16,661 nucleotides of DNA from Pseudomonadota bacterium (GTDB lineage: Bacteria; Pseudomonadota; Gammaproteobacteria; Xanthomonadales; Rhodanobacteraceae), in contig JAEYZH010000101.1 in NCBI GenBank assembly GCA_023430685.1, positions 1-16,661 of the forward strand, in the 5' to 3' direction. Within the stretch, counting starts at the first letter, position 1; every line of letters starts with the position of its first letter. The position numbers were made by a program, and so were the translations under genes. Positions 1 through 9,723 of the stretch are shown here, piece by piece. Below the pieces are notes generated by a model. The model did no database searches, was not told the origin of the DNA, and worked only from the letters and a program-made list of their open reading frames with translations.

Positions 1-1809
1 CGCGCGGTAAGGCAACGCCTGCACGAGGCTCCACGTGCCCTCGGCCGAGCGCTCGAACACGCTCGTGTTCTCGCCGAACTCGCCGACCATCGCGGTCGAT
101 CCGTCGAGCGCGAGCGTGAAGCCGAACGTGGTCTCGTAACCCGGATCGCCCGGCACCCATTGCGCCTCGAGCGTCCATGTTCCGGCCATGCGCCGGAACG
201 CGTAGACGGCGCCGGCCTGCGGCTCGCCCTGGCTCGCACGTCCGGGAGCCCCGACGAGCAAGCGATCGCCCTGCAGCGCGACCGTTGCGCCGAACTGGTC
301 GCCCGCCATGCCGTCGGGCGCGAGTACGCGGGCTTCGAACACGTAACCGCCCGCGCCGCGGCGGTACACGTAGGCCGCGCCGCGCTGGTGTTGCGAGCCG
401 ACATCCTCGCCCGATGCGCCGATCACGATCGCGTCGCCCCCGACCGCGAACTGCGACGCGCGCGCGCCCGTGAGGCCCTGCCCGAGTTCGAGGCTGCGCG
501 TGAGCGCCGGCACGTCTCCCGTCGTGCCGATGCTGGTCAGCACGACGCCCTGTGACGTGTTGCCATGCAGGTTGGCGGCCGGGTTGCCCGCGATCACGAC
601 GGGGCCCTCCCGGTCGATGCCGACCCGGCCACCGAAGTGGTCGTTGGCCACGCTACCGGGATCGGTGCGTTGCGACGAGGACGCGACGCCCTCGAAGTCA
701 TCGTTGAAGCGCACGACGCGTATCGCGCCCGCATCGTCGGCGATTGCGTTGCTTGCGCATGCGCCGATCACGGCCCACGCGCCATCCATCGCGAGCGAGC
801 AGCCGAACAGGTCGTCGGTCGGCGATCCGGACTGACGGAACCAGAACGCTTCGGTCCATGTGCTCGCGCCGCGGCGGTATGCACGCACGATGCCCGCATG
901 GTTGATGCCTGCATCGGCCGGGCTGCTGACGAGCAGGCGATCCGGCGTCGAAAGGTCGATGCCGCTGATCGCGACCACGCTGCCGAACCGGTGGCCGGTG
1001 CCGATTTCGCCATCGGGTTCCGCCAGGCTCGCGGCGAGGTTCCAGGTATCGATCGTGAGCTCGAACACGTAGGCCGCGCCTGCATCCTCGCGCAGCGTGC
1101 CGCCATCATCGACATCCATGCCCGGCGCGCCGACCGCAATCGCGCCGGCCACGATCGCGACCGACTGACCGAAGTACGCATCCTCCTGCGCCGTCGGTGG
1201 GTTGATGAACGACGACGTCCAGTTGCCGCTGCCCGAGCGGCGCAGGACGCGCACGCGACCGCTGTTGTCGCCGCCAGCGCTGTCGTGCAACGGGGAGCCG
1301 ACGGCGACGATGCTGCCGCTGGTGGCAATGCCGTCGTAGAAGTCCGCGGTCGTCGACACGCCGTATTCCTGGTCCCACCCCTCGTCCGTCCACGCGAAGA
1401 TGTTGATGTAACCGCGCGACGGTGCGGTGGAACCGTACTGGGTGATCGCAAGCGTGCCTTCGGCGAGTGCTAGCCGGCAGCCGCTGTCGCCGTAGAGCAC
1501 GACGTCATGCGCAGGCAGGCGTTGCCAGGCCTGTCCGGAGCGCCGCCAGGTGCGCACGCGCGCGGGCGATCCGTCCAGCCGCGCATCACAGGCGACCGCG
1601 AGGTCGCCATCGATCGCGACGTCCCAGCCGAAAAGACCGCCCGCCGCGCCCTCGCCACTCGCGACAGCGCCGAGCTGCTGGCGCAGCGTGAAATCCTGCG
1701 CAGCCACGTTGCAGCAGGCGACGAGCGCAGTCAGCGCAACGAGGAGGCACAGCGGGGCCGGCGCGAACGTGCCACGCGCGATGGATGGTGCATCGAATCG
1801 AAAACCCAT
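1..1809 (-). CDS. Exported FG-GAP-like beta-propeller repeat protein, C-terminus beyond the window
   Basis: The reading frame is open from an ATG at 1809 to the left edge, giving 603 codons without a stop; the C-terminus is missing. Residues 16-38 form a hydrophobic export signal. LVAC at 29-32 fits a lipobox, so the protein may be a lipoprotein, but VAA before Gln38 also suits signal peptidase I. The rest is a run of about 60-residue repeats whose blades begin with FG followed by a hydrophobic strand and an IAVGAPG-type turn. FG pairs start near residues 60, 213, 275, 335, 392, 506 and 562, with degenerate copies between. This is the FG-GAP/integrin-alpha-like propeller pattern; such proteins are usually extracellular or surface-bound, often with unknown ligands. 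No Shine-Dalgarno sequence stands before the ATG. An in-frame GTG at 1848, preceded by AGGCGG, is an alternative start that would lengthen the N-region by 13 residues. The exact role is unknown. Confidence 0.85.
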   Translation of the reverse strand, partial: MGFRFDAPSIARGTFAPAPLCLLVALTALVACCNVAAQDFTLRQQLGAVASGEGAAGGLFGWDVAIDGDLAVACDARLDGSPARVRTWRRSGQAWQRLPAHDVVLYGDSGCRLALAEGTLAITQYGSTAPSRGYINIFAWTDEGWDQEYGVSTTADFYDGIATSGSIVAVGSPLHDSAGGDNSGRVRVLRRSGSGNWTSSFINPPTAQEDAYFGQSVAIVAGAIAVGAPGMDVDDGGTLREDAGAAYVFELTIDTWNLAASLAEPDGEIGTGHRFGSVVAISGIDLSTPDRLLVSSPADAGINHAGIVRAYRRGASTWTEAFWFRQSGSPTDDLFGCSLAMDGAWAVIGACASNAIADDAGAIRVVRFNDDFEGVASSSQRTDPGSVANDHFGGRVGIDREGPVVIAGNPAANLHGNTSQGVVLTSIGTTGDVPALTRSLELGQGLTGARASQFAVGGDAIVIGASGEDVGSQHQRGAAYVYRRGAGGYVFEARVLAPDGMAGDQFGATVALQGDRLLVGAPGRASQGEPQAGAVYAFRRMAGTWTLEAQWVPGDPGYETTFGFTLALDGSTAMVGEFGENTSVFERSAEGTWSLVQALPYRA

Positions 1810-1909
1810 GGCCAAAGCGCCCCGAACCGTGGAATCGATCTTCTCCACGCAAGTCCGCCTCACCAGGGGCCACGACGGCGTCTTGCACGGGACGGGGCCG
1901 GTGCCACCG

Positions 1910-2049
1910 GTAGGGCGGAAAGCAGCGCGAGCACAATCGTGGCTTTCGCGCGAAGCCGCAGGCGCGAGTTCCACCGCGCGAGTCCCCGCGCCGCTGCGTG
2001 GAGATGGCAATGGTGGATCTCGCCGCTGCGCGGCTGCGGCCCACCCTAC
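1910..2049. repeat. Composite palindromic intergenic repeat, copy 1
   Basis: This element starts with GTAGGGCGG (1910-1918) and ends with the near-inverse CCACCCTAC (2041-2049). It has two halves. The first runs to GAGTTCCACCGC at about 1977. The second is a 69-base block at 1991-2059, which recurs at 2245-2313 with a few changes. It has no coding potential of its own. It resembles REP/BIME-type intergenic palindromes of proteobacteria; no transposase was seen nearby. Confidence 0.7.
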
Positions 2050-2062
2050 GCATCCGACCCAA

Positions 2063-2224
2063 TGCGATGTGGCCGTAGGGTGGAACGCAGCGCGAGCGTG
2101 CGACCGGTTTTTCGCGCGGCGCCGCAGGCGCGAGTTCCACCGCTGCGATGTGGCCGTAGGGTGGAACGCAGCGCGAGCGTGCGACCGGTTTTTCGCGCGA
2201 AGTCGCAGGCGCGAGTTCCACCGC
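2063..2224. repeat. 81-bp direct tandem duplication (2063-2143 and 2144-2224)
   Basis: Two head-to-tail units of exactly 81 bases each start with TGCGATGTGGCCGTAGGG and end with GAGTTCCACCGC. They differ at only three positions, in the GGCGCCG/GAAGTCG stretch near the middle. Each unit contains the inverted pair GGTGGAAC / GTTCCACC, so each can fold into a long hairpin. The near-identity implies a recent duplication or ongoing homogenisation. Confidence 0.9.
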
Positions 2225-2303
2225 GCGACTCCGACAAAGCCGCGCCGCTGCGTGGAAAGGGCAATGGTGGATCTCGCCGCTGCGCGGCTGCAATCCACCC
2301 TAC
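2156..2303. repeat. Composite palindromic intergenic repeat, copy 2
   Basis: This element is bounded by perfect 9-base inverted ends, GTAGGGTGG (2156-2164) and CCACCCTAC (2295-2303). It has the same two-part structure as the copy at 1910-2049. Its left half belongs to the second unit of the 81-bp tandem duplication. It lies 31 bases downstream of the maeB stop codon, so transcripts of maeB read straight into a strong hairpin; a role in termination or mRNA 3'-end protection is plausible but unproven. Confidence 0.75.
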
Positions 2304-2334
2304 GCATCCGGTCGGCCGTGATCGGGCGCCGCGA

Positions 2335-4650
<2,316 letters not shown>

Positions 4651-4704
4651 GGTTGCCGGGTCGAGGCGCCGCGCATCCCGCACGGCCGGGAACTACACGC
4701 GGGG

Positions 4705-4713
4705 ACTATAGCA
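4705..4713 (-). promoter_or_regulatory. Candidate extended -10 promoter of maeB
   Basis: On the minus strand the sequence reads TGCTATAGT, a TGn-extended -10 hexamer with one mismatch to TATAAT. Transcription would start about 48-50 bases before the maeB ATG at 4650. The spot 17 bases upstream has no good -35 hexamer, as expected for extended -10 promoters. It is one of few AT-rich spots in the 268-base gap. Confidence 0.4.
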
Positions 4714-4833
4714 TCGCCATCGCGCGACCCGTCCCGCCCGCGCGGCGCATGCAGGAGCACGTCGGCCGCAACGCATATCGCCAGGCTGCCATGCCGGTGT
4801 CGGCGGCGGTGTCGATGAATGCAAGCTCGACCG

Positions 4834-4901
4834 CCTCGCGACGACGGGCGCGCCAGGCGCGCCAGGCGCGCGCATTCGACGAGCGACCATTCCTCGCGAG
4901 G
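4834..4901. repeat. Inverted arms CCTCGCGA/TCGCGAGG around a 9-base tandem repeat
   Basis: Perfect 8-base inverted arms lie at 4834-4841 and 4894-4901. Between them the 9-mer GGCGCGCCA occurs twice in tandem (4847-4855, 4856-4864), followed by a third partial copy at 4865-4873. The unit itself contains the palindrome GGCGCGCC. It sits downstream of the amidohydrolase stop codon at 4919 and upstream of maeB, so it may act as a 3' hairpin of the amidohydrolase transcript. No T-tract follows, so this is not a classical intrinsic terminator. Confidence 0.5.
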
Positions 4902-4918
4902 CCATCCCTCGACGGCGT

Positions 4919-6232
4919 TCAGTCGTCCGAGCCGTTTCCGAGGATGTCGAGCGCGGCCTGCAGCATGCCCGCGCTACCCGCCGCGAGCGCGCCCTCGTCG
5001 ACGAAGAAGCGTGGCGAGTGGTTGCCGGGCACGCTCGTCGGATCGCGTCCGGCCGGCGTCGCGCCGACCATGAAGTAGACGCTCGGCGCCGACACCGAGC
5101 GGCCGAGGTGCGGGAAGTCCTCGGCTGCGGTCCAGCGGGCGGCTTCCTGCACCTTGTCCTTGCCGAGCGCGGTTTCGAGGCTCGCGCGCACGCGGGCGGT
5201 CAGCTCCGGATCGTTGTAGTTGACCGGGTTGCTGCCGGGCGTCACCGGGATCTCGGCCTCGATCGTCGCGCCGTTCGCGGCCGCCACGTGCTCGGCGACG
5301 TTGCGCAGGCTCGCGAGCGCCTGCACGCGCATGTCCTCGTCGAATGCGCGCACGGTGCCTTCGAGGCGCGCGGAATCGGGCACGATGTTGAAACGCTGGC
5401 CACCGTCGAACACGCCGAACGTGACCACCGCGGGATTGGCATTGATGTCGAGCTGGCGGCTCACGATGACCTGCGCAGTGGTGACGATCTGCGCGGCCGC
5501 CACGATCGGATCGACGCCGAGCCATGGCGTCGCGCCATGGCTCTGGCGACCATGCACGGTGATGCGGAACGTATCCGAACTCGCCATCGCGCCACCCGCG
5601 CGCACCGCGACGCTGCCGACCGGCAGCGTGCTCACGACGTGCATGCCGAGCAGCGCATCGGGGCGGAAGTCCTTGAACACGCCTTCGGCGACCATCAGCG
5701 GCGCGCCACCCTGCTCTCCTGGCGGCGAACCCTCCTCGGCCGGCTGGAACACGAACATCACCTCGCCCGCGAGTTCGCCACGCATCGGCGCCATCGCGCT
5801 CGCGATGCCGAGCACCATCGCGGTGTGCGCGTCGTGGCCGCACGCGTGCATCACGCCGACCTGCTTGCCCTGGTAGACGCCGGTCGCCTTCGATGCGAAC
5901 GGCAGCTCGACCTCCTCGGTTACCGGCAAGGCATCCATGTCCGCGCGGATCACGAGCCGCGGGCCGGGCTTGCTGCCCTTGAGCACGCCGACGACGCCGG
6001 TGTGCGCGATGCCGGTACGGACTTCGAGGCCGAGCCGCTCGAGCTGGTCGGCGACGATGCGCGCGGTGCGCAACTCGCGATTGCCGAGTTCGGGGTGCTC
6101 GTGGATGTCGCGCCGCCACGCGACGACCTGCGGCAGCAGCGGCTGCATGCGTTCGACCGCCGTTTGCGCATCGACGCGAACCGGGAGCACGGCCGCGAGT
6201 GCGGCCGTTGCGGCGAAGAACTCGATACGCAT
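4919..6232 (-). CDS. Exported M20-family amidohydrolase / metallopeptidase
   Basis: The 437-residue protein belongs to the M20D group (hippurate hydrolase / IAA-amino acid amidohydrolase-like). These zinc or manganese enzymes cleave N-acyl amino acids or related amides. Residues 1-22 form a signal peptide (MRIEFFAATAALAAVLPVRVDA), so this copy is probably periplasmic or secreted, unlike many cytoplasmic homologues. Family motifs are in order: RRDIHEHPELG (40-50), RADMDALPV (96-104), the metal-binding HACGHDAHT (129-137, with Cys131 and His133), FQPAEEG (162-168, with Glu166/Glu167), GMH with His198, and SHGATPW with His232. A lid/dimerisation domain spans about 210-325. A His in the GNHSPRF stretch near the C-terminus completes the site. 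The start is chosen for the signal peptide; the ribosome site is weak (GGGA). It is separated from prc by a REP-like region and probably has its own promoter. The substrate cannot be told from sequence. Confidence 0.92.
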   Translation of the reverse strand: MRIEFFAATAALAAVLPVRVDAQTAVERMQPLLPQVVAWRRDIHEHPELGNRELRTARIVADQLERLGLEVRTGIAHTGVVGVLKGSKPGPRLVIRADMDALPVTEEVELPFASKATGVYQGKQVGVMHACGHDAHTAMVLGIASAMAPMRGELAGEVMFVFQPAEEGSPPGEQGGAPLMVAEGVFKDFRPDALLGMHVVSTLPVGSVAVRAGGAMASSDTFRITVHGRQSHGATPWLGVDPIVAAAQIVTTAQVIVSRQLDINANPAVVTFGVFDGGQRFNIVPDSARLEGTVRAFDEDMRVQALASLRNVAEHVAAANGATIEAEIPVTPGSNPVNYNDPELTARVRASLETALGKDKVQEAARWTAAEDFPHLGRSVSAPSVYFMVGATPAGRDPTSVPGNHSPRFFVDEGALAAGSAGMLQAALDILGNGSDD

Positions 6233-6300
6233 GGGGCGTTCCCGATCTGGTGGAGCGCCGATGGTCGCCGCAGCCGCGGCGCGCGTCCAGCGCCCGCGGA

Positions 6301-6357
6301 CTGAAGGCCCTCCCGCGGTACGCGCGCTCTGGCCGAGCCTCGTGGGAGGAACTCCAG
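6301..6357. repeat. REP-like inverted pair between prc and the amidohydrolase gene
   Basis: CTGAAGGCCCTCCCGCG (6301-6317) is the imperfect inverse of CGTGGGAGGAACTCCAG (6341-6357), matching at 13 of 17 positions. A REP-like tail continues past 6357 (CCCGAAGGTATTCGATCGGG). Similar GTGGGAGGG-CTTCAG elements are widespread between genes in Xanthomonadales. It lies in the 193-base gap downstream of the prc stop, where it could stabilise or end the prc transcript. The rest of the gap to 6425 shows no gene. Confidence 0.6.
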
Positions 6358-6425
6358 CCCGAAGGTATTCGATCGGGCCGCGAACGGAGACCGCAGGCCG
6401 GCATCGCCGCCCTGCGGTTCCACCA

Positions 6426-8684
6426 TCAGTCCGCTTCGGTCGGCACCGCCGCGCCGCGCGGCAGCACTTGCGCGGCGAGCTTGTCGTCGTGGCGGATCAG
6501 GCCGATCTCGTCGGCGAGGATGTGCGCGGTCTCGTCGAGCACGACGTCGCGTCGCTCCTTCGCCTTTTCCTCGCGCGCGATGTCGTTGCGGATGCCGCGT
6601 TCGTCGGGTTGCAGCCCGTCGTCGCGCAGCGCTTCCTCGACGACGCCGCTGGCGCCCGGCTCGCCCGCGAGCGATTCCGCGCCCTTGCCGAGCGGCGTGT
6701 CGACGCCTTCCTGGATCTTCTCGCGCGTCTTCTGTGCGGGATCGGCGTCCGGCGTCGCGTGGCCGGCCGCGAGCTCGCGCGCCTTGCGCTTGGCTTCCTG
6801 CTCGTCGCGCTCCTTGCGGCGCACCTGCTCGTTGAGCGAGACCGTCGTCTGTGCGCGCAACTTGCGAAGTTCCGCGAGATCGGCCTCGAGGTTCTTCCAC
6901 TCGATGTTCTCGCGCGTACGCTCGGCGTGGCGTTCGGCCAGCATCGGGATGATGGGTTTGAGGTCCGCGACCGGCTGGTAGCGCGCGGGCGCGATCGAGG
7001 TCCACGGCAGTGCATTCTCGTAGCTCGACTCGCCGTATTCATCGGCGTCGACCGTCAACGGGAAGCTGATGTCGGGCGTCACGCCGCGAAGCTGCGTCGA
7101 GCCGCCGTCGATGCGGAAGAACTGCGCGATCGTCATCTTGACTTCGCCGTAGACCGGCTTCTCGTTGCGCGCGACGTCGTCGAGGTCGATGAGGTTCTGC
7201 ACCGTGCCCTTGCCGTAGGTCGGCTCGCCGACGACGATGCCGCGCCCGTAGTCCTGCATCGCGGCCGCGAAGATCTCCGAGGCCGAGGCGGAACTGCGGT
7301 TGACCAGCACCGCGAGCGGCCCGTCCCAGGCCATGCCGGGTTCCTTGTCCTCTTCGGCCTCGACCTGGCCGGCCGCGTTGCGCACCTGCACGACCGGGCC
7401 GCGATCGATGAACAGCCCGGTGAGGTCGGTGGCTTCGGCGAGCGAGCCGCCGCCGTTGTTGCGCAGGTCGACGATCACGCCGTCGACGCCGTCGGCCTTG
7501 AGTTCGCGCAGCAGCCGCGCGGCATCGCGCGTGGCGCTCTTGTAGTTCGCATCGCCGCGCCGGCGCGCGTCGAAGTCCTGGTAGAAGGTCGGCAGCGAGA
7601 TCACGCCGATGCGCCGCGCGCGCTCGCCCTCGCCGACCTTGATCACCGACTTCTTCGCCGCCTGCTCCTCGATGCTGACCTTCTTGCGCACGAGCGAGAG
7701 CAGCTCGTGCTTGCCGTCCGGGCTCGCATCGGCGGGCAGCACCTCGAGGCGCACGACCGTATCCTTCGCACCGCGGATCTTCTCGACCACGTCGTCGAGG
7801 CGCCAGCCGACCACGTCGATGATCGGACCGGATTCGTCCTGGCCGACGCCGACGATGCGGTCGCCGACCTTGAGCTTGCCCGACAGCGCGGCCGGCCCGC
7901 CCGGCACGATCTCGCGGATCGCGGTGTATTCGTCGTCGCGCTGGAGCACGGCGCCGATGCCCTCGAGCGAGAGCTTCATCGCGATGTCGAAGTTTTCCGA
8001 AGCGCGCGGGCCGAGGTAGTTCGTGTGCGGCTCGATCGAGGACGCGTACGCGTTCATGAACGTCTGGAACACGTCCTCGCTGTTGAGCTGGCGCACGCGG
8101 TCGAGGTAGTTCGCGTAGCGCTTGTCGAGCGTCTCGCGGATGTCCTTGTCGGCCTTGCCCGCGAGCTTGAGGCGCAGCCAGTCGTTCTTGATGCGCTTGC
8201 GCCAGAGGTCATCGACTTCGGCGGTGTCCTTCGGCCAGGCCGCGTGCTCGCGATCGTAGTCGTAGGTCTCGTCACTGCTGAAGTCGAAGCCCTTCGCGAG
8301 CAACGCGCGCGCATGCGCGACGCGCTCGGCCACGCGCTGCTGGTAGATGTTGAAGATCGAGTAGGCCGGCGACAGGTCTTGGTCGTAGATCGCGTCGTCG
8401 AGGCCGTCGCGGTACGGCTCGAAGCGGTTGACGTCGGCCTGCACGAAGAACAGCCGGTCGCCATCGAGCGCCTCGAAATAGGCGTCGAGGATCTTCGAAC
8501 TCATCGCGTCGTCGAGCGGGGTCGGCTTGTAGTGGAAGCGCGTCAGGAAGCGCGTGGCCCAGACCGCCGCCTCGCCCTGCTCGGGTGTCGGCTGCAGCAA
8601 CGGGCCGCCCGTTTCCGGGGTCGGCTTCGCGAACACCGGGCCGGCGAGTGCGACCAGGGCCGCGGTGATCAGCAACTTCCGCAT
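6426..8684 (-). CDS. prc: Tail-specific protease Prc/Tsp, periplasmic S41A C-terminal processing peptidase
   Basis: Prc degrades or trims periplasmic proteins with exposed C-termini, including peptidoglycan hydrolases and mis-folded or tagged proteins. The 752-residue protein starts with a signal peptide (residues 1-19, ending PVFA). An N-terminal helical Prc domain precedes a PDZ domain at about 232-320, and the S41 peptidase core follows. The catalytic Ser-Lys pair is Ser467 in SSASASE and Lys492 in EPTYGKGTVQ, 25 residues apart as in E. coli Prc. A DUF3340-type C-terminal domain starts near 560. The last roughly 90 residues, rich in charged residues, make it longer than the 682-residue E. 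coli protein. The start at 8684 is decided by the signal peptide and by TGGAG (8693-8697) eight bases upstream; the frame extends further upstream without family support. It lies 52 bases after lipA and could be co-transcribed with it. Confidence 0.96.
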   Translation of the reverse strand: MRKLLITAALVALAGPVFAKPTPETGGPLLQPTPEQGEAAVWATRFLTRFHYKPTPLDDAMSSKILDAYFEALDGDRLFFVQADVNRFEPYRDGLDDAIYDQDLSPAYSIFNIYQQRVAERVAHARALLAKGFDFSSDETYDYDREHAAWPKDTAEVDDLWRKRIKNDWLRLKLAGKADKDIRETLDKRYANYLDRVRQLNSEDVFQTFMNAYASSIEPHTNYLGPRASENFDIAMKLSLEGIGAVLQRDDEYTAIREIVPGGPAALSGKLKVGDRIVGVGQDESGPIIDVVGWRLDDVVEKIRGAKDTVVRLEVLPADASPDGKHELLSLVRKKVSIEEQAAKKSVIKVGEGERARRIGVISLPTFYQDFDARRRGDANYKSATRDAARLLRELKADGVDGVIVDLRNNGGGSLAEATDLTGLFIDRGPVVQVRNAAGQVEAEEDKEPGMAWDGPLAVLVNRSSASASEIFAAAMQDYGRGIVVGEPTYGKGTVQNLIDLDDVARNEKPVYGEVKMTIAQFFRIDGGSTQLRGVTPDISFPLTVDADEYGESSYENALPWTSIAPARYQPVADLKPIIPMLAERHAERTRENIEWKNLEADLAELRKLRAQTTVSLNEQVRRKERDEQEAKRKARELAAGHATPDADPAQKTREKIQEGVDTPLGKGAESLAGEPGASGVVEEALRDDGLQPDERGIRNDIAREEKAKERRDVVLDETAHILADEIGLIRHDDKLAAQVLPRGAAVPTEAD

Positions 8685-8692
8685 CGGGGAAT

Positions 8693-8697
8693 CTCCA
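8693..8697 (-). promoter_or_regulatory. Ribosome binding site of prc
   Basis: TGGAG on the minus strand lies eight bases before the ATG at 8684. It supports that start over the upstream in-frame ATG at 8951, which lies inside lipA. Confidence 0.7.
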
Positions 8698-8711
8698 GGG
8701 AAACCGGCTTC

Positions 8712-8727
8712 GGCGGCGCGTGCCGCC
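8712..8727 (-). terminator. Hairpin between lipA and prc
   Basis: GGCGGC and GCCGCC form a perfect six-pair GC stem with a four-base loop, just after the lipA stop codon (8737-8739). No T-run follows on the minus strand. It could weaken read-through from lipA into prc or protect the upstream mRNA; a full intrinsic terminator is not shown. Confidence 0.35.
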
Positions 8728-8736
8728 TGCGGGCAT

Positions 8737-9723
8737 TCAAGCGTGGGCGACCTGAACGTAGCCAGCCGCATGCGCCATCTCGTCGGCATGGTACGAGGAG
8801 CGCACCATCGGGCCCGACGCGACATGCTGGAATCCGATGCGGTAACCAAGTTCTTCGATCGCCTTGAATTCTTCCGGGGTCCAGTAGCGGAGCACCGGGT
8901 GGTGGTGGGGGCTCGGCTGCAGGTACTGGCCGATCGTAACCATATCGACATCGTGGCGGCGCAGGTCGTTCAACGTTTCCTCGACCTGCTCGAACGTTTC
9001 GCCGAGTCCGAGCATGATGCCGGACTTCGTCGGCACCGCCGGGTGCTGCGCCTTGAAGCGCTTCAGCAGCTCGAGCGACCAGTCGTAGTCGGCGCCCGGG
9101 CGCACCTCGCGGTAGAGCGCGCGCGGCGTCTCGAGGTTGTGGTTGAACACGTCCGGCGGATCGCCTGCGAGCACTTCGAGCGCGCGCTCCATGCGGCCCT
9201 TGCCGCGGAAGTCCGGCGTCAGGATCTCGATCCGGATGTCGGGGTTCTCGAACCGCACGGCCTTGATGCAGGCCGCGAAATGCGCGGCCCCGCCGTCGCG
9301 CAGGTCGTCGCGGTCGACCGAGGTGATCACGACGTAGCGCAGGCCCATGTCGCGGATCGTGCCCGCGAGGTGGGCCGGCTCCAGCGGGTCGGGCGCCTTC
9401 GGGCGGCCGTGCGCGACGTCGCAGAACGAGCAGCGCCGCGTACAGACCTCGCCGAGGATCATGAAGGTCGCGGTGCCCTTGCCGAAGCATTCGTGGATGT
9501 TCGGGCAGGAGGCTTCCTCGCAGACCGTGACGAGGCGGTTCTCGCGCAGCTTCGCCTTGAGTTTCGCGACGCCGTTGCCGGGCGGGATGCGCACGCGGAT
9601 CCAGCTCGGCTTGCGCAGCATCGGTGCGTCCGCGAACGTGGCGCGGTTGCGCGCGATCTTGTCTTCGCCGAGCTGTCGTTCGACGCCGTCGACGACGGCG
9701 AGCGGGATGGTCTTGATGGTCAT
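8737..9723 (-). CDS. lipA: Lipoyl synthase, radical SAM enzyme
   Basis: LipA inserts two sulfur atoms at C6 and C8 of protein-bound octanoyl groups, producing the lipoyl cofactor of the 2-oxoacid dehydrogenases and the glycine cleavage H protein. The product has 328 residues (E. coli: 321). The auxiliary iron-sulfur cluster motif is CEEASCPNIHEC (Cys68, Cys73, Cys79), its fourth ligand being a Ser in RSSYH (308-312). The radical SAM motif CTRRCSFC carries Cys94, Cys98 and Cys101. All expected cluster ligands are present. Its ATG overlaps the lipB stop codon by four bases (ATGA), with no independent ribosome site, so translation is probably coupled to lipB. Confidence 0.98.
   Translation of the reverse strand: MTIKTIPLAVVDGVERQLGEDKIARNRATFADAPMLRKPSWIRVRIPPGNGVAKLKAKLRENRLVTVCEEASCPNIHECFGKGTATFMILGEVCTRRCSFCDVAHGRPKAPDPLEPAHLAGTIRDMGLRYVVITSVDRDDLRDGGAAHFAACIKAVRFENPDIRIEILTPDFRGKGRMERALEVLAGDPPDVFNHNLETPRALYREVRPGADYDWSLELLKRFKAQHPAVPTKSGIMLGLGETFEQVEETLNDLRRHDVDMVTIGQYLQPSPHHHPVLRYWTPEEFKAIEELGYRIGFQHVASGPMVRSSYHADEMAHAAGYVQVAHA

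Larger units (their letters stand above)
1810..2334. other. Gene-free 525-base interval filled with palindromic repeats
   Basis: Open frames crossing this interval on either strand are GC-driven and contain the repeats, so none is called as a gene. The order of parts is half-element A (about 1908-1977), block B (1991-2059), A (2063-2143), A (2144-2224), block B (2245-2313). The promoter of the FG-GAP gene should lie near 1815-1900, but no convincing -35/-10 pair was found. Confidence 0.7.

Noticed and set aside
1586..2293. Minus-strand frame of 235 codons with repeated peptide segments
   Set aside because: The repeated peptides are translations of the palindromic intergenic repeats; it also overlaps the N-terminal coding part of the FG-GAP gene.
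1908..2313. Possible CRISPR array
   Set aside because: The units are long, unequal, palindromic and directly adjacent, without unique spacers, and no cas genes are present.
5937..8867. Long + strand open frame of 976 codons
   Set aside because: It is antisense to prc and part of the amidohydrolase gene. The product has no recognisable domain; the minus-strand genes carry full catalytic motifs.
8685..8951. N-terminal extension of Prc from an upstream ATG
   Set aside because: It lies inside the lipA coding region and would bury the signal peptide; the ATG at 8684 has a good ribosome site.
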